This document shows, in pieces, positions 1 through 13,200 of a stretch of 64,000 nt of DNA. The first letter of the stretch is position 1. Every line of letters starts with the position of its first letter. The notes below the pieces were generated by a model that saw only the letters and a program-made list of their open reading frames with translations, had not been told where the DNA came from and made no database searches. Source of the stretch: Lactobacillus kullabergensis (lineage in GTDB: Bacteria > Bacillota > Bacilli > Lactobacillales > Lactobacillaceae); assembly GCF_000967195.1 (NCBI RefSeq), contig NZ_KQ033871.1, positions 758,817-822,816 on the forward strand, read 5' to 3'. The position numbers and the translations under genes are program-made.

Positions 1-1
1 C

Positions 2-373
2 AAAACATCGAGTGCTGTGCGTATGACTCACTTGCCGACAGGAATCGTTGTCGCAATGCAGGATCAACGTAGTCAGCAGCAAAACCGGGAAAAAGCGATG
101 CAGATTTTAAAATCTCGTGTCTATGATTATTATGAAAGTCAAAATCGGGATCAATATGATGCTAAACGCAAAAATGCTGTCGGGACTGGTGACAGGTCAG
201 AGCGCATCAGAACTTATAACTACCCGCAAAACCGTGTGACTGATCATCGTATCGGCTTGACGCTTAATAAACTTGACCGGGTAATGAATGGTGAACTTGA
301 TGAAATCATTGATGCTTTGATTTTGTATAATCAAACTAAGCAACTAGAGGAGCTGGCTGAACAAAATGTCTAA
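2..373 (+). CDS. prfA: Peptide chain release factor 1 (RF1), C-terminal part, cut by the window edge
   Basis: RF1 recognises UAA and UAG stop codons in the ribosomal A site and triggers release of the finished protein. Only the last 123 residues are present. The frame is already open at base 2 and continues through the first visible ATG (base 17), which is internal. The stretch [18 protein letters not shown] is the conserved RF1/RF2 segment just after the GGQ catalytic loop, which lies off the window. The end holds the family segment [15 protein letters not shown] and a helical tail. The stop codon overlaps the start of prmC by eight bases, so the two are translationally coupled. This fits, because PrmC methylates the glutamine of the RF1 GGQ motif. 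The identification is secure; the 5' end is missing only because of the window. Confidence 0.95.
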   Translation, partial: KTSSAVRMTHLPTGIVVAMQDQRSQQQNREKAMQILKSRVYDYYESQNRDQYDAKRKNAVGTGDRSERIRTYNYPQNRVTDHRIGLTLNKLDRVMNGELDEIIDALILYNQTKQLEELAEQNV

Positions 374-1214
374 GATTGACACTTTAAAGAGTCTGAGAAT
401 CTGGGCTGCGGAAACGGCACCAGAAGAAAGGCCGGAAGACATCGCTTTTTTGCTGGCTGAAAGATTGCAACTCAGTCCAAGTGAGTTTCAATTAAAACAA
501 GATATGGAACTAACTCCTCAGCAGGTTAAACAGGCACAAAATGATGTCCGCAAGCTGGCTAAAGGAATATCACCTCAGTATATTTTGGGTTATTCTTGGT
601 TTTTTGGCTACAAGATTTTAGTAAAACGCGGCGTCTTAATACCCCGCTTTGAAACAGAAGAATTGGTTGAATGGACTCTGCAGGATCTAGCTAATGGTGA
701 CAAAGTGCTTGATTTAGGTACAGGTTCTGGGTGCATTACTGTAGCCCTAGCTAAAGAAGCTGCGAAAAAGCAAATTACGAATCTTGATTTATACGCTTCC
801 GATGTTACCGATGCCGCCTTAAGAACAAGCGAAGAAAACTTTTTGATTCATAAAGTGGATGTAACAGTCCGCAAAGCCAATATCTTAATCGGACTGGAAA
901 AATTCGATAAAATAATTTCTAATCCACCCTATATTAAGGAAACAGAAAAAGACGTAATGGATCAGAATGTTCTGCAAAATGAACCGAAAGAAGCGCTTTT
1001 TGGTGGTAAAAACGGCATTGAATTTTATCAAAAATTTGTTAAACAGGTGCGCGATCACTTAAATAGTGGCGGAGAATTTTTCCTGGAGTTTGGCTTTAGC
1101 GAAAAAGACCAGCTGGCTGAATTATTTGCTCAAGAATTGCCTGATTTTACTATTGAATTTAAGAAAGATTTAGCCGGGAAACCGCGTATGGTTAAGGGAA
1201 AGTGGAATAAATGA
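366..1214 (+). CDS. prmC: Release factor glutamine methyltransferase PrmC (HemK)
   Basis: The protein transfers a methyl group from S-adenosylmethionine to the glutamine side chain of the GGQ motif in release factors, raising termination efficiency. It is 282 residues, normal for the family. An N-terminal helical substrate-binding region (about 1-85) precedes a Rossmann-fold methyltransferase domain. The SAM-binding motif DLGTGSG is at 116-122 and the catalytic NPPY motif, which holds the target amide, is at 186-189. The segment [10 protein letters not shown] (91-100) is typical of PrmC. The start overlaps prfA by eight bases and the stop overlaps the next gene by four (ATGA), so the three genes form a tight translation-related operon. 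No odd features seen. Confidence 0.97.
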   Translation: MSKIDTLKSLRIWAAETAPEERPEDIAFLLAERLQLSPSEFQLKQDMELTPQQVKQAQNDVRKLAKGISPQYILGYSWFFGYKILVKRGVLIPRFETEELVEWTLQDLANGDKVLDLGTGSGCITVALAKEAAKKQITNLDLYASDVTDAALRTSEENFLIHKVDVTVRKANILIGLEKFDKIISNPPYIKETEKDVMDQNVLQNEPKEALFGGKNGIEFYQKFVKQVRDHLNSGGEFFLEFGFSEKDQLAELFAQELPDFTIEFKKDLAGKPRMVKGKWNK

Positions 1215-2218
1215 TGGAAACAAAAATTTTTTCACAAGATCAAATAGATGATGCAGTAAAATTGCTTGCTGAAGGGGAGTTAGTTGCTTTTCCCACCGAA
1301 ACCGTTTATGGCTTAGGTGCGATTGCTACAAATGAGCAAGCCGTTAAAAATGTATACGCAGCTAAAGGTCGTCCTAGTGACAATCCCTTAATTGTGACAG
1401 TCACTGATGCTCAAATGATGTCTAAATATGCCAAAGAAGTTCCAGAACGTGCTCAAAAGTTAATTAAAAAATTTTGGCCTGGTCCGCTAACTCTCTTGCT
1501 ATATGTTAAACCTGACAGTTTGCCTAAAGCTGTAACCGGTGGTCTTGACACCGTGGCTTTTCGTTGCCCTCATGATGCTCTGACTCATGAATTGATCAGT
1601 AAATTGGGTTATCCAATTGTCGGGCCTTCTGCAAACACATCAACTAAGCCCAGCCCAACTACTGCCCAGCATGTTTATCATGACTTAAAAGGTAAAATTG
1701 CAGGGATTATTGATGGCGGACCTACAGAAGTGGGATTAGAATCAACAATTATTGACCTCTCTGTTCCAACTCCAGTCGTTTTACGTCCTGGTGCAATAAC
1801 ACCGGAAGAGTTGAGCAATGCCTTGGGAGAAAAAGTTTTAATTAACAGCGGCAAGGTTTCTGATAAGGATGTTCCAAAAGCTCCGGGGATGAAATATCGC
1901 CATTATGCTCCTAGCGCTCCTGTAGTCGTTGTCGATGATCCGCAGGATTTTGCAAAAATTGATTTAACCAGTGCGACAGGCGTAATGGCTTTAGCCGATG
2001 TGCTTAAAAAAATCAATCTGCCGACAGTTAATAAATTTAATTTGGGTGAAAATTTAGCAGATGCTGATCATAACCTGTTCGGGGGCTTGCGTTATTTTGA
2101 TGATAAGCCCGAAATTAAACAAATTTTTGTGCAGGGATTTAACGGCAGTGAGGACACTCTAGCCTACATGAATCGGCTTAATAAGGCTGCTGCAGGTCAT
2201 CATTATATGGGAAAATAA
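1211..2218 (+). CDS. ywlC: L-threonylcarbamoyladenylate synthase, Sua5 type
   Basis: The enzyme makes threonylcarbamoyl-AMP from threonine, bicarbonate and ATP, the first step of t6A modification at position 37 of ANN-decoding tRNAs. At 335 residues it is the long Sua5 form: a YrdC catalytic domain (about 10-200) plus a C-terminal Sua5 domain (about 220-335). Visible signatures are FPTETVYGLG (27-36), KGRPSDNPL (52-60), the GPSAN segment near 138-142, and PGMKYRHYAP (225-234) opening the Sua5 domain. The ATG overlaps the prmC stop as ATGA, so translation is coupled. A small hairpin terminator follows the stop, which separates this operon from upp. A glyA gene, common before upp in related bacteria, is absent here. 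Confidence 0.95.
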   Translation: MMETKIFSQDQIDDAVKLLAEGELVAFPTETVYGLGAIATNEQAVKNVYAAKGRPSDNPLIVTVTDAQMMSKYAKEVPERAQKLIKKFWPGPLTLLLYVKPDSLPKAVTGGLDTVAFRCPHDALTHELISKLGYPIVGPSANTSTKPSPTTAQHVYHDLKGKIAGIIDGGPTEVGLESTIIDLSVPTPVVLRPGAITPEELSNALGEKVLINSGKVSDKDVPKAPGMKYRHYAPSAPVVVVDDPQDFAKIDLTSATGVMALADVLKKINLPTVNKFNLGENLADADHNLFGGLRYFDDKPEIKQIFVQGFNGSEDTLAYMNRLNKAAAGHHYMGK

Positions 2219-2229
2219 AAATTTACTAG

Positions 2230-2258
2230 CAAAGGACTTTAAACCCTTTGTTTTTTTT
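2230..2258 (+). terminator. Rho-independent terminator after the prfA-prmC-ywlC operon
   Basis: A six-base-pair stem (CAAAGG at 2230-2235 with CCTTTG at 2245-2250) and a nine-base loop are followed directly by eight T residues. The stem is short, so read-through into upp is possible. Confidence 0.6.
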
Positions 2259-2302
2259 ATTAAAATACTCGTAAACGTAATTATGTTTATAGGAGGAAAA
2301 AG

Positions 2303-2932
2303 ATGGGCAAATTTACGGTTTTGAATCATCCGTTAATTCAACACAAGTTAACAATTATTAGGCGTAAGGAGACAAGTTCCAACGAGTTTCGGCGTATTGT
2401 CGGTGAAATCGGGGGACTGATGACTTATGAAATTACCAGAGATTTGCCGCTAAAAGATGTTGAAATTGAAACACCGATTGGCAAGACCACACAAAAAGAA
2501 ATTGCCGGCAAAAAATTGACTATTGTACCAATTTTACGTGCCGGTATTGGTATGCTTAATGGTGTTATGGAAATGATTCCTTCGGCTAAAGTTGGAGTAA
2601 TTGGCATGTACCGGGATGAAGAAACCCTTACGCCACATGAATATTTCTGTAAAATGCCAAAAGATGTTGCCGAACGCGAATGTTTGGTAGTTGATCCAAT
2701 GCTTGCTACTGGTGGTTCAGCTAATATGGCGATTGGTGCGCTTAAAAAGCGTGGCGTCAAAGTTATCAAACTGGCTGTACTGGTAGCTGCTCCTGAAGGT
2801 GTCAAAGCTATTCAAAAAGAAAATCCGGACGTTGATATCTATGCTGCTGCAGAAGACGAAAAATTGTTGCCAAATGGCTATATTATGCCAGGTTTGGGAG
2901 ATGCAGGCGACAGATTATTTGGTACTAAATAA
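2303..2932 (+). CDS. upp: Uracil phosphoribosyltransferase
   Basis: This cytoplasmic enzyme salvages uracil, joining it to PRPP to give UMP. It is 209 residues, the standard length. The PRPP-binding loop [10 protein letters not shown] is at 131-140, the flexible-arm region PILRAGIGM at about 76-84, and the uracil-binding C-terminal signature [12 protein letters not shown] near 193-204. A strong AGGAGG ribosome-binding site lies a few bases before the ATG. The gene stands alone between a terminator and the ATP synthase operon promoter; upp directly upstream of atpB is a familiar Firmicutes order. Confidence 0.97.
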   Translation: MGKFTVLNHPLIQHKLTIIRRKETSSNEFRRIVGEIGGLMTYEITRDLPLKDVEIETPIGKTTQKEIAGKKLTIVPILRAGIGMLNGVMEMIPSAKVGVIGMYRDEETLTPHEYFCKMPKDVAERECLVVDPMLATGGSANMAIGALKKRGVKVIKLAVLVAAPEGVKAIQKENPDVDIYAAAEDEKLLPNGYIMPGLGDAGDRLFGTK

Positions 2933-2972
2933 CTGTTTTTAGGTAAATTAATTGCAAAATACGCTTACATTT

Positions 2973-3001
2973 TTCACAAAATTATTGAATGGTGTTAATA
3001 T
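2973..3001 (+). promoter_or_regulatory. Probable sigma-A promoter of the ATP synthase operon
   Basis: TTCACA at 2973-2978 is separated by 17 bases from TAATAT at 2996-3001, about 49 bases before the atpB start. The match to consensus is moderate and no other candidate in this gap is better. Confidence 0.4.
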
Positions 3002-3049
3002 TGTATGAGTGTTCGATAATTTGGGCACGAGAAGGGAGGTCACGAAGAA

Positions 3050-3763
3050 TTGGAGCAATCATTTGTTTTTAAATTTCTGGGTTTGACATTTGATCTTTCT
3101 GGGATCATCGGCTCAACTTTAATGGCAGCTGTAGTATTGTTTGTCTGCATATGGTTATCACGAAAAGTTGAGATGAAACCGAATAAAAAGCAAAATATCA
3201 TGGAATATTTGATAGACTTCACTGATGGTATTGTTAAAGACAATGTCAGTGATGTTGATGCGCGAAAGCACCTTTCGCTTTATGCTTTTGTTCTGTTCAT
3301 CTACATTTGGTTCATGAACCAGTTGGGCCTCTTCCTAGAGGTTAAAGCGGGGGACAATATTTTTGTTAAATCTCCCACAGCAGATCCGGTGACGACAATG
3401 TCGTTTGCAATGATGACCTTGCTTCTTTCATTTACATTTGGAATGCAAAAATTCGGTACCGGTGGCTACTGGCGTAATTATGCTGAACCTGTTAGTTTCC
3501 TGTTCCCCATTAATATGATTGAAGAGGTCACTAACTTCTTGACATTATCTTTGCGTTTATATGGTAATATCTACGCAGGTGAAGTGTTATTAACTTTAAT
3601 AGGTAATAGCTTTGCTCCTAGCTTTGGTGTTATCACTTTGGTTTTAGCAGCACCGTTAGCTATGATCTGGCAAGGATTCTCTGTCTTCATTGGCTCTATC
3701 CAGGCATATGTTTTCGTAACTTTATCCATGGTCTATGTCGGAAAAAAGGTTACAAAAGAATAA
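3050..3763 (+). CDS. atpB: ATP synthase F0 subunit a
   Basis: Subunit a provides the two proton half-channels beside the c-ring in the membrane. The 237-residue protein has five to six hydrophobic helices. The segment SLRLYGN near residue 167 carries the essential arginine (R169) that separates the half-channels. The start is a TTG nine bases after a GGGAGGT ribosome-binding site at 3034-3040. It is the first gene of the eight-gene atp operon. In fermenting lactobacilli the complex works mostly as a proton-exporting ATPase for pH homeostasis (family knowledge). Confidence 0.97.
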   Translation: MEQSFVFKFLGLTFDLSGIIGSTLMAAVVLFVCIWLSRKVEMKPNKKQNIMEYLIDFTDGIVKDNVSDVDARKHLSLYAFVLFIYIWFMNQLGLFLEVKAGDNIFVKSPTADPVTTMSFAMMTLLLSFTFGMQKFGTGGYWRNYAEPVSFLFPINMIEEVTNFLTLSLRLYGNIYAGEVLLTLIGNSFAPSFGVITLVLAAPLAMIWQGFSVFIGSIQAYVFVTLSMVYVGKKVTKE

Positions 3764-3781
3764 TTTTTTGGAGGTTTAAAC

Positions 3782-4006
3782 ATGTCACAAGCTTTTAAAT
3801 ATATCTCAGCAGCTATCGTAGCTGGTATCGCTGCTTTAGCAGCTTCTTGGGGTAACGGTAAAGTTATTACTAAGACAGTTGAGAGCATGGCTCGTCAACC
3901 AGAAAGCGCTGGTAACTTAAGATCAACAATGTTCATTGGTGTTGGTCTGATTGAAGCCGTTCCTATTTTGGCGATTGTTGTTGCTTTCCTGATTCTCTTC
4001 GTTTAA
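3782..4006 (+). CDS. atpE: ATP synthase F0 subunit c
   Basis: This proteolipid forms the rotating c-ring. It is 74 residues with two transmembrane helices joined by the polar RQP loop (38-40) that contacts the central stalk. The proton-carrying carboxylate is E58, in the context GLIEAVP. The ATG follows a GGAGG site by about eight bases. The first helix carries an alanine-rich segment and SWGNG in place of the common GxGxG run, a minor variation. Confidence 0.97.
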   Translation: MSQAFKYISAAIVAGIAALAASWGNGKVITKTVESMARQPESAGNLRSTMFIGVGLIEAVPILAIVVAFLILFV

Positions 4007-4048
4007 TTTTATTTAAAATAATTTAGGTAAAAGAGAGAAGGGCAGTAA

Positions 4049-4560
4049 ATGACATTTCAAATTTTATTTGCAGCCTCAGCAGGTCACATTTACCTTGGAA
4101 ATACTCTTTGGTATTTAATTGTTTTCGCAATTTTGCTTATTTTGGTTAAACATTATGCCTGGGGACCTGTTTCCGACATGATGGAAAAAAGACGCCAAAA
4201 GGTAATCAGTGATCTTGATTCAGCTGCAGACAATCGCAAAAAGGCCGAAGTTTTGGCTAATGAGCGTGAAGCTGCCTTGAAGAACTCAAGACAAGAAGCA
4301 ACGCAAATTTTGACTGACGCAAAGGCAAGTGCTGAGAAAACCAGTACGCAAATTGTGGCAGAAGCAAATGATAATGCGGCTTCTATTCATGAAAAAGCAA
4401 AAGCTGATGCTGCTCAGGCAAAAGCTGATGCCTTAGATGAAGCTCGTGCACAAGTTGCAGATATTTCTGTAACGATTGCGGAAAAAGTGATTTCTAAGAA
4501 TTTATCTGCTGATGACCAAAAAGATTTGGTTGATCAATTTATTAAGGGGCTGAATAAATA

Positions 4561-4561
<1 letters not shown>
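4049..4561 (+). CDS. atpF: ATP synthase F0 subunit b
   Basis: Subunit b is the peripheral stalk, anchoring the F1 head to subunit a. The 170-residue protein has one N-terminal membrane helix (about 16-36) followed by a long charged coiled coil rich in A, K, E and D, as expected. The ribosome-binding site AGAAGGG precedes the ATG by about eight bases. The stop shares one base with the start of atpH, so the two are translationally coupled. Confidence 0.96.
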
Positions 4562-6635
<2,074 letters not shown>

Positions 6636-6646
6636 GAGGTAGTTAT

Positions 6647-7609
6647 ATGCCTGCATCTTTACTTGCGTTGAAGAAAAAAATAGCTTCAGTTAAGCAAACT
6701 GGTAAAATTACCGAAGCTATGAGAATGGTTTCGGCATCGAAATTAAACCAAACAGAAAAACGGGATAAAGGTTACACGATTTATAATGATCATGTGCGAC
6801 AAACTTTATCACGCTTGATGAGTGCTGAGGTAGTCAATCACTTGCGTAAAGAGCATGTAGCAATTGACGAAGACAGCATTGGCAAGATTGATTATGAAAA
6901 TGTCTTTGGCTTAGGGATTGTTTCTGATATGGTTCAGGCACGCAAAAAGATCAATTCTACCGGTTACTTGGTTATTACCGGTGATCGTGGTCTGGTCGGA
7001 TCATATAACAGTGCCGTCATTAAAAACATGATGGGTCTGTTTGAGGATTCAAAAGTTGAACATAAAGACGTTAAAGTCTTAGCCGTTGGTTCGGTTGGTG
7101 CAGACTTTTTCAAGAAAAACAATCTCAATGTCGTGTATGAAAATGATAGCATTAGCGATGTACCAACATTCGATGAAGTTTTGCCTATTGTTTCAACTGC
7201 GATCAAAATGTATTTAAACGGAGTTTATGATGAGCTGTATGTTTGTTACACCCACTACATTAACTCGTTATCATCTGCATTTCGGGTTGAAAAAATGCTG
7301 CCGATCGTTGACATTGATATTGGTGTCAAAGAAGCTGAAGCTCATAAAGACTTAGAATACGATATCGAACCTGATGTTAATGCCGTTTTAACGACACTAA
7401 TTCCTCAATATGCCCGTTCTACAATTTACGGAGCTATTCTGGATGCAAAAACTGCAGAACATGCCAGTTCAATGACTGCAATGCAGAGTGCTACGGACAA
7501 CGTTGATGATTTGGTTTCGAGTTTAACTACTAAATTAAACCGTGCAAGACAAGCAGAAATCACTACTGAAATTACTGAAATTGTCAGTGGTGCTAATGCT
7601 TTGAAATAA
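6647..7609 (+). CDS. atpG: ATP synthase F1 subunit gamma
   Basis: Gamma is the central rotating shaft, transmitting torque between c-ring and catalytic head. It is 320 residues, somewhat longer than the ~285-residue enteric form, with extra sequence around residues 60-100 as is usual in lactobacilli. The N-terminal helix ([20 protein letters not shown]) and the C-terminal helix ending [16 protein letters not shown] are the conserved coiled-coil pair. GGAGG precedes the ATG. Confidence 0.96.
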   Translation: MPASLLALKKKIASVKQTGKITEAMRMVSASKLNQTEKRDKGYTIYNDHVRQTLSRLMSAEVVNHLRKEHVAIDEDSIGKIDYENVFGLGIVSDMVQARKKINSTGYLVITGDRGLVGSYNSAVIKNMMGLFEDSKVEHKDVKVLAVGSVGADFFKKNNLNVVYENDSISDVPTFDEVLPIVSTAIKMYLNGVYDELYVCYTHYINSLSSAFRVEKMLPIVDIDIGVKEAEAHKDLEYDIEPDVNAVLTTLIPQYARSTIYGAILDAKTAEHASSMTAMQSATDNVDDLVSSLTTKLNRARQAEITTEITEIVSGANALK

Positions 7610-7613
7610 TTAA

Positions 7614-9071
<1,458 letters not shown>

Positions 9072-9082
9072 GGTGATGTCAA

Positions 9083-9520
9083 ATGGCAGATCCAGAAAAA
9101 CTTTTTATGGTAAATGTTGTAACTCCAGATGGACTGATATTTTCTCACCACTCCAGTATTGTGGAAATGCGGGCAATTGACGGTCAACGTTCAGTGATGT
9201 ACAATCACTTGCCGATATTGACCCCTCTGGCAATTGGTGAGATTAAGGTCAAAAGAAGCCGCGAAATGAACAATATTGTCAATCACATTGCTGTTAGCGG
9301 TGGCTACTTTGAATTTTCTAATAATGTAGCTACGATTATTGCTGACAGTGCTGAACGAGCAGGCAATATTGATGTATCTCGGGCTAAAGCAGCTAGAGAA
9401 CGTGCACAAAATGCACTGAAAAAAGCTCAAGCTGCTCATGACCAGCGATCACTTGAGAGGGCACAGGTTGCACTCAGAAGAGCCATCAATCGAATAAGTG
9501 TTTACAATTCAGACAAATAG
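9083..9520 (+). CDS. atpC: ATP synthase F1 subunit epsilon
   Basis: Epsilon sits at the foot of the gamma shaft and inhibits wasteful hydrolysis. The 145-residue protein has the N-terminal beta-sandwich (about 1-90, including GEIKVKR and the [10 protein letters not shown] strand) and a C-terminal two-helix hairpin of charged residues (about 95-140). It ends the operon and is followed at once by a strong terminator. Confidence 0.95.
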   Translation: MADPEKLFMVNVVTPDGLIFSHHSSIVEMRAIDGQRSVMYNHLPILTPLAIGEIKVKRSREMNNIVNHIAVSGGYFEFSNNVATIIADSAERAGNIDVSRAKAARERAQNALKKAQAAHDQRSLERAQVALRRAINRISVYNSDK

Positions 9521-9532
9521 AACTAAAGTTTT

Positions 9533-9564
9533 AAGCGGATGCACTGCTTTGTGCGTCCGCTTTT
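9533..9564 (+). terminator. Strong terminator of the atp operon
   Basis: A twelve-base-pair stem, AAGCGGATGCAC (9533-9544) with GTGCGTCCGCTT (9551-9562, one wobble pair), is followed by a short T run. Confidence 0.85.
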
Positions 9565-9593
9565 ATTGTGACTTAAGAAAAGTGATAAAGAAT

Positions 9594-9824
9594 ATGTTTC
9601 AACTTGGCGTTCACGCCCTAATTAGTATAGTAATTTATTTAATTACAATCGGTTTGTCCTTTCAAATTATGAAAAGCGTCCGTATTGAAAAAATAATTCG
9701 TAAAAACAGGATCTTCGAAGCACAGCTGCTGCTGATTTTTGCTGCGATTGCTCTAGGTTTTCTTGTTGGTAATTTTTTCATCACATTAATTGATACTTCT
9801 TTGCAATTAAGTAATTTCTTTTAA
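9594..9824 (+). CDS. DUF1146 family small membrane protein
   Basis: A 76-residue protein with two hydrophobic helices (about 6-25 and 44-70) and a basic loop between them (RIEKIIRKNR). It matches the DUF1146 (YwzB-like) family that sits between atpC and mbl/mreB across lactobacilli and bacilli; its function is not known to me. The open frame reaches back into atpC, but an ATG at 9594 after the atp terminator gives the expected size. A GTG at 9582 is a possible alternative start. Its position after the terminator implies a separate promoter or leaky termination. Confidence 0.75.
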   Translation: MFQLGVHALISIVIYLITIGLSFQIMKSVRIEKIIRKNRIFEAQLLLIFAAIALGFLVGNFFITLIDTSLQLSNFF

Positions 9825-9869
9825 GACTTGGTAAAGCGGATAAAGTCGCAAACAAACTTGAAATCTTTA

Positions 9870-9878
9870 TGGTAAAAT
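9870..9878 (+). promoter_or_regulatory. Possible extended -10 promoter for mbl
   Basis: TGGTAAAAT is an extended -10 element (TGnTAAAAT) 28 bases before the mbl GTG start. No good -35 box is seen, as is common for extended -10 promoters. Confidence 0.35.
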
Positions 9879-9905
9879 ATACATTGAATATGATGGAGGA
9901 TTATC

Positions 9906-10895
9906 GTGGCAAGAGATATAGGAATAGATTTAGGGACAGCAAATGTGCTCATCAATGTTTCCGGCAAGGGAATTGTCTTAAATGAGCCATCAGTTGTTGC
10001 CGTTAATACAAGTACAAATAAAGTAGTAGCTGTCGGGACAGAAGCATATAAGATGGTAGGGAGAACTCCGGGCAATATCCGTGTAATTCGTCCTTTAAAA
10101 AATGGTGTTATTGCCGATTTTGATATTACCGAAGCAATGCTGTCATACTTTATTGAAAAGCTAAACGTCAAGGGCTTTATGTCCAAGCCAAATATTTTGA
10201 TTTGTGCTCCTACAGGAGTAACATCAATTGAACAGAAAGCGATTATTCAGGCTGCTGAAAAATCTGGTGGTGGAAAAGTCTACCTTGATTTTGAGCCTAA
10301 AGTTGCTGCTGTTGGTGCTGGTCTTGATATTTTTAAACCTCAAGGCAACATCGTTATCGATATTGGCGGTGGTACTACTGATATTGCTGTTCTGTCAATG
10401 GGTGAAATTGTTACCAGTCAATCACTGCGCTATGCCGGTGATCATATGAATCAGGCTGTTGTTTCTTATATCAAAAATAAGCATAACTTGCTGATTGGTT
10501 CTCGTACCGCTGAACAAATTAAAATTGAAATTGGTAGTGCTTTTGAACCAGATAAGGATGAAACAATCACTGTTCGCGGTCGTGATGTGGTTGATGGCTT
10601 GCCGAAGCAGGCCACTGTGACTGCGCCTGAAATTCAGGAAGCACTTCACGATGGTTTGATGACTATTATCGCGTCTACTAAAGAAGTTTTGGAAAAAACA
10701 CCACCTGAGCTTTCGGCGGATATCATTGATCGCGGTATCATGTTGACTGGTGGTGGGGCGCTTTTGAAAAATATTGACAAGCTGATTTCATATTATCTTA
10801 AAGTGCCGGTACTTACAGCTGACCACCCACTTGAAGCGGTAGCACTTGGTACCGGAATTTTGCTCAAGAATATTGAAAAGCATCAGCGCCACTAA
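9906..10895 (+). CDS. mbl: Rod-shape protein Mbl (MreB-family actin)
   Basis: A bacterial actin that polymerises on the inner face of the membrane and guides cylindrical wall synthesis. It is 329 residues. The phosphate-1 loop [12 protein letters not shown] is at about 5-16, the phosphate-2 loop [17 protein letters not shown] near 148-164 and the adenosine motif [11 protein letters not shown] near 280-290. The N-terminus [15 protein letters not shown] and the segment [17 protein letters not shown] resemble Mbl more than MreB. The start is GTG after GGAGG. The downstream neighbours yidD, DUF2969 and rodA are the usual partners in lactobacilli and fit a role in elongation. Confidence 0.9.
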   Translation: MARDIGIDLGTANVLINVSGKGIVLNEPSVVAVNTSTNKVVAVGTEAYKMVGRTPGNIRVIRPLKNGVIADFDITEAMLSYFIEKLNVKGFMSKPNILICAPTGVTSIEQKAIIQAAEKSGGGKVYLDFEPKVAAVGAGLDIFKPQGNIVIDIGGGTTDIAVLSMGEIVTSQSLRYAGDHMNQAVVSYIKNKHNLLIGSRTAEQIKIEIGSAFEPDKDETITVRGRDVVDGLPKQATVTAPEIQEALHDGLMTIIASTKEVLEKTPPELSADIIDRGIMLTGGGALLKNIDKLISYYLKVPVLTADHPLEAVALGTGILLKNIEKHQRH

Positions 10896-10911
10896 TTTTT
10901 GGAGGCTCGAT

Positions 10912-11205
10912 TTGCGAAAAATACTGATTTATTTAGTTAAAATTTACCAGAGATTCATTTCTCCGGCTTTACCAAAATCTTGCCGTTATTATCCAACTTG
11001 CTCAACCTATATGGTTGATGCATTAACCAAATTTGGGCCATTTTTAGGACTAATAATGGGGATTTGCCGGATATTGCGTTGCAATCCTTTTGTGCGCGGT
11101 GGAGTTGATCCTGTACCAGATAAATTTACTATTTTTCGAAATCCTCATCCAGAACGATATGAAGATGAAATTATAGCGAAAAAGTTTCATCCAAATATAA
11201 AGTAG
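10912..11205 (+). CDS. yidD: Membrane protein insertion efficiency factor YidD
   Basis: YidD is a small membrane-associated protein thought to assist YidC-dependent insertion. The 97-residue product has the family signature [12 protein letters not shown] with its paired cysteines, followed by [20 protein letters not shown]. An upstream ATG at 10846 lies inside mbl; the TTG at 10912, nine bases after GGAGG at 10901, is the proper start. Confidence 0.9.
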   Translation: MRKILIYLVKIYQRFISPALPKSCRYYPTCSTYMVDALTKFGPFLGLIMGICRILRCNPFVRGGVDPVPDKFTIFRNPHPERYEDEIIAKKFHPNIK

Positions 11206-11213
11206 GAGAATTT

Positions 11214-11441
11214 ATGTCAAAAAAACCAGAAAATATTAACGTTGAAATCAATGAAATCAAGGGTAAAGAAAACCCTACCTGGGAAGTTGTAATTCCTCAG
11301 AAAAAATCTATTGGTGTAATTGAAAAAATTGCAGGTCGTTATCGGGCTACAACTGGCAAAACCAATAGCATCTTGTATGCAAAAAGCTTAGAAAGCAGCA
11401 TTAATGATTTGCTTTCATACTTTGCTTTACATGAAAAATAA
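11214..11441 (+). CDS. DUF2969 family protein
   Basis: A 75-residue soluble protein of unknown function that resembles DUF2969, a small family found almost only in Lactobacillales. It is rich in lysine and glutamate, with the conserved-looking cores TWEVVIPQKK and the C-terminal LYAKSLESSINDLLSYF. A TAGGAGAA ribosome-binding site precedes the ATG. It lies eight bases after yidD and just before rodA, so it is probably part of the mbl-rodA unit. Confidence 0.75.
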   Translation: MSKKPENINVEINEIKGKENPTWEVVIPQKKSIGVIEKIAGRYRATTGKTNSILYAKSLESSINDLLSYFALHEK

Positions 11442-11457
11442 TAGGTTGTGATAATTA

Positions 11458-12651
11458 ATGGTCAAAGTACAAAATAAAACCAATCTTTTTGATCGAATTG
11501 CCTGGAATATTGTTGTCCCTGTGCTATTGCTGGCAGCAGTGGGCCTTTATTCCATTTATTTTGCGGCAGTTGATGATCCCAGTCACATGGGCAGCCCGGT
11601 AAAAGCTGTGGCAATGCAGGGACTTTGGTATATTATTTCAGTGGCCATCGTTGTTTTTGTAATTCAGTTTGATGCTGAGCAATTGTATAGGATTGCGCCT
11701 TATGTTTATGGGCTGGGTATCTTGCTCTTGATTGCGGTTTTGTTCTTTTACAATCGCAGTATTGCCGCAGATGCCGGCGCCAAAAGCTGGTTTAAGCTGG
11801 GGCCAATTTCTTTTCAGCCATCAGAGGTCATGAAACCCGCTTTTATACTGATGCTGGCACGGGTCGTGCGCGAGCATAATGACAAGTTTGCCCATACTAT
11901 CAAAAATGATTGGGTTTTAATTGGCAAAATGCTGGCTTGGCTTTTACCGATTGCCATTCTGTTAAAATTGCAAAATGACTTCGGTACGATGCTGGTCTTT
12001 ATTGCAATCGTAGGGGGCGTTGTATTAGTTTCCGGTATTTCTTGGAAAATAATTGCACCGATGTTTGCGGCGGTCTTTATTCTGGGAGTCGTAGTCATTT
12101 ACATGGTTACAACGCCTGGAGGACAATCAATTTTAAGTCACTTTTTCCAACCATACCAGTTCAGACGTATTATGTCTTGGCTGAATCCATCTACTGATAC
12201 TTCCAAAGCTGCCTATCAATTGTGGCAAAGTATGCAGTCGATTGGTTCTGGACAAATTTTTGGCAATGGCTTTGGCAAGCTGAGTGTTTACGTACCAGTG
12301 CGGGGCTCTGACATGGTTTATTCAGTAATTGGTGAATCATTCGGCTTTGTTGGTAGTGTAGCCGTCATTTTGCTTTACTTATACTTGATCGTGCAGATGG
12401 TTCGCATCACATTTGATACTAAAAACGCCTTTTATTCTTACGTCTCAACCGGGGTAATTATGATGATACTTTTCCATGTGTTTGAAAATATCGGCATGAG
12501 TATTGATCTCTTGCCGCTCACAGGTATTCCATTGCCTTTTATTTCCCAGGGTGGTTCAGCCCTGATTGGAAATATGATTGGTATTGGGATGATTTTGTCC
12601 ATGAAGTTTCATAATAAAGACTACATGTTCAGCCAAGCGGGCGATTTCTAA
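11458..12651 (+). CDS. rodA: SEDS peptidoglycan glycosyltransferase RodA
   Basis: RodA is the membrane-embedded glycosyltransferase of the elongation machinery, polymerising lipid II into glycan strands together with a class B penicillin-binding protein. The 397-residue protein has about ten hydrophobic helices. SEDS signatures include SWFKLGPISFQPSEVMK near residue 110-126 and GIPLPFISQGGSA at 356-368. It lacks FtsW-specific features, and the mbl/yidD neighbourhood favours RodA over FtsW. It is the last + strand gene before a bidirectional terminator. Confidence 0.92.
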   Translation: MVKVQNKTNLFDRIAWNIVVPVLLLAAVGLYSIYFAAVDDPSHMGSPVKAVAMQGLWYIISVAIVVFVIQFDAEQLYRIAPYVYGLGILLLIAVLFFYNRSIAADAGAKSWFKLGPISFQPSEVMKPAFILMLARVVREHNDKFAHTIKNDWVLIGKMLAWLLPIAILLKLQNDFGTMLVFIAIVGGVVLVSGISWKIIAPMFAAVFILGVVVIYMVTTPGGQSILSHFFQPYQFRRIMSWLNPSTDTSKAAYQLWQSMQSIGSGQIFGNGFGKLSVYVPVRGSDMVYSVIGESFGFVGSVAVILLYLYLIVQMVRITFDTKNAFYSYVSTGVIMMILFHVFENIGMSIDLLPLTGIPLPFISQGGSALIGNMIGIGMILSMKFHNKDYMFSQAGDF

Positions 12652-12666
12652 AAATTTAATAGACAC

Positions 12667-12700
12667 AAAAAAAGCATTTCATTTCTGAAATGCTTTTTTT
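12667..12700. terminator. Bidirectional terminator between rodA and the stress-protein unit
   Basis: A perfect 15-base-pair stem (12667-12681 with 12686-12700) and a four-base TTTC loop; A-runs on one side and T-runs on the other let it end transcription from rodA (+) and from the universal stress protein gene (-). Confidence 0.9.
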
Positions 12701-13156
12701 CTACTTGGTTAAGTTTTCGTTTGAGCGACAGACTAAGACGTCACAATCAGCAGTTCTGGTAACATATTCTGTTACGCTGCCGATTAGTATGCGCTCAACA
12801 GCGTTCAGACCTGTAGCTCCTAATACGATTAAATCAATTTGGTGCTTTTTAGGAAACTGATGGGCAATGATTGCCTTGGGAGCTCCAAATTCAATCGAAT
12901 AGTGAACCTCCTTTACGCCAGCTTCCGTAGCTTGCTTGTAGTAATTCTGCAATTTTTCCTTAGCATCATTTGATACTTGCTCAACCATCTCTGAATCAAA
13001 GCTGGAGACATTTTGGAAAGATCTGGTATCAATGACATGCAGAATTTCCAATGCAGCATCGTTCCGTTTAGCAGCAGCGATAGCTTTTTTAAAAGCTAAG
13101 TCGGCTTCCTTGGAGCCATCAACTGCGACTTGAATACGGTGATATTGTTTCATCAT
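12701..13156 (-). CDS. Universal stress protein, UspA family
   Basis: A 151-residue single-domain Usp protein of the ATP-binding type. It opens with a conserved strand (YHRIQVAVDGSKEADLAFKKA) and ends with the nucleotide-binding motif G-2x-G-9x-G-S, seen as GATGLNAVERILIGS, then VTEYVTRTADCDVLVCR. Such proteins aid survival under acid, starvation or oxidative stress; the exact task here is unknown. Two adjacent ATG codons are possible starts; AGAGGTG lies six bases before the first. It follows the small membrane protein by 44 bases with no terminator between, so the two are probably cotranscribed leftward. Confidence 0.92.
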   Translation of the reverse strand: MMKQYHRIQVAVDGSKEADLAFKKAIAAAKRNDAALEILHVIDTRSFQNVSSFDSEMVEQVSNDAKEKLQNYYKQATEAGVKEVHYSIEFGAPKAIIAHQFPKKHQIDLIVLGATGLNAVERILIGSVTEYVTRTADCDVLVCRSNENLTK

Positions 13157-13200
13157 TTAAAACACCTCTCTTACCATTATTTTACCAAATTTCTGGGCAA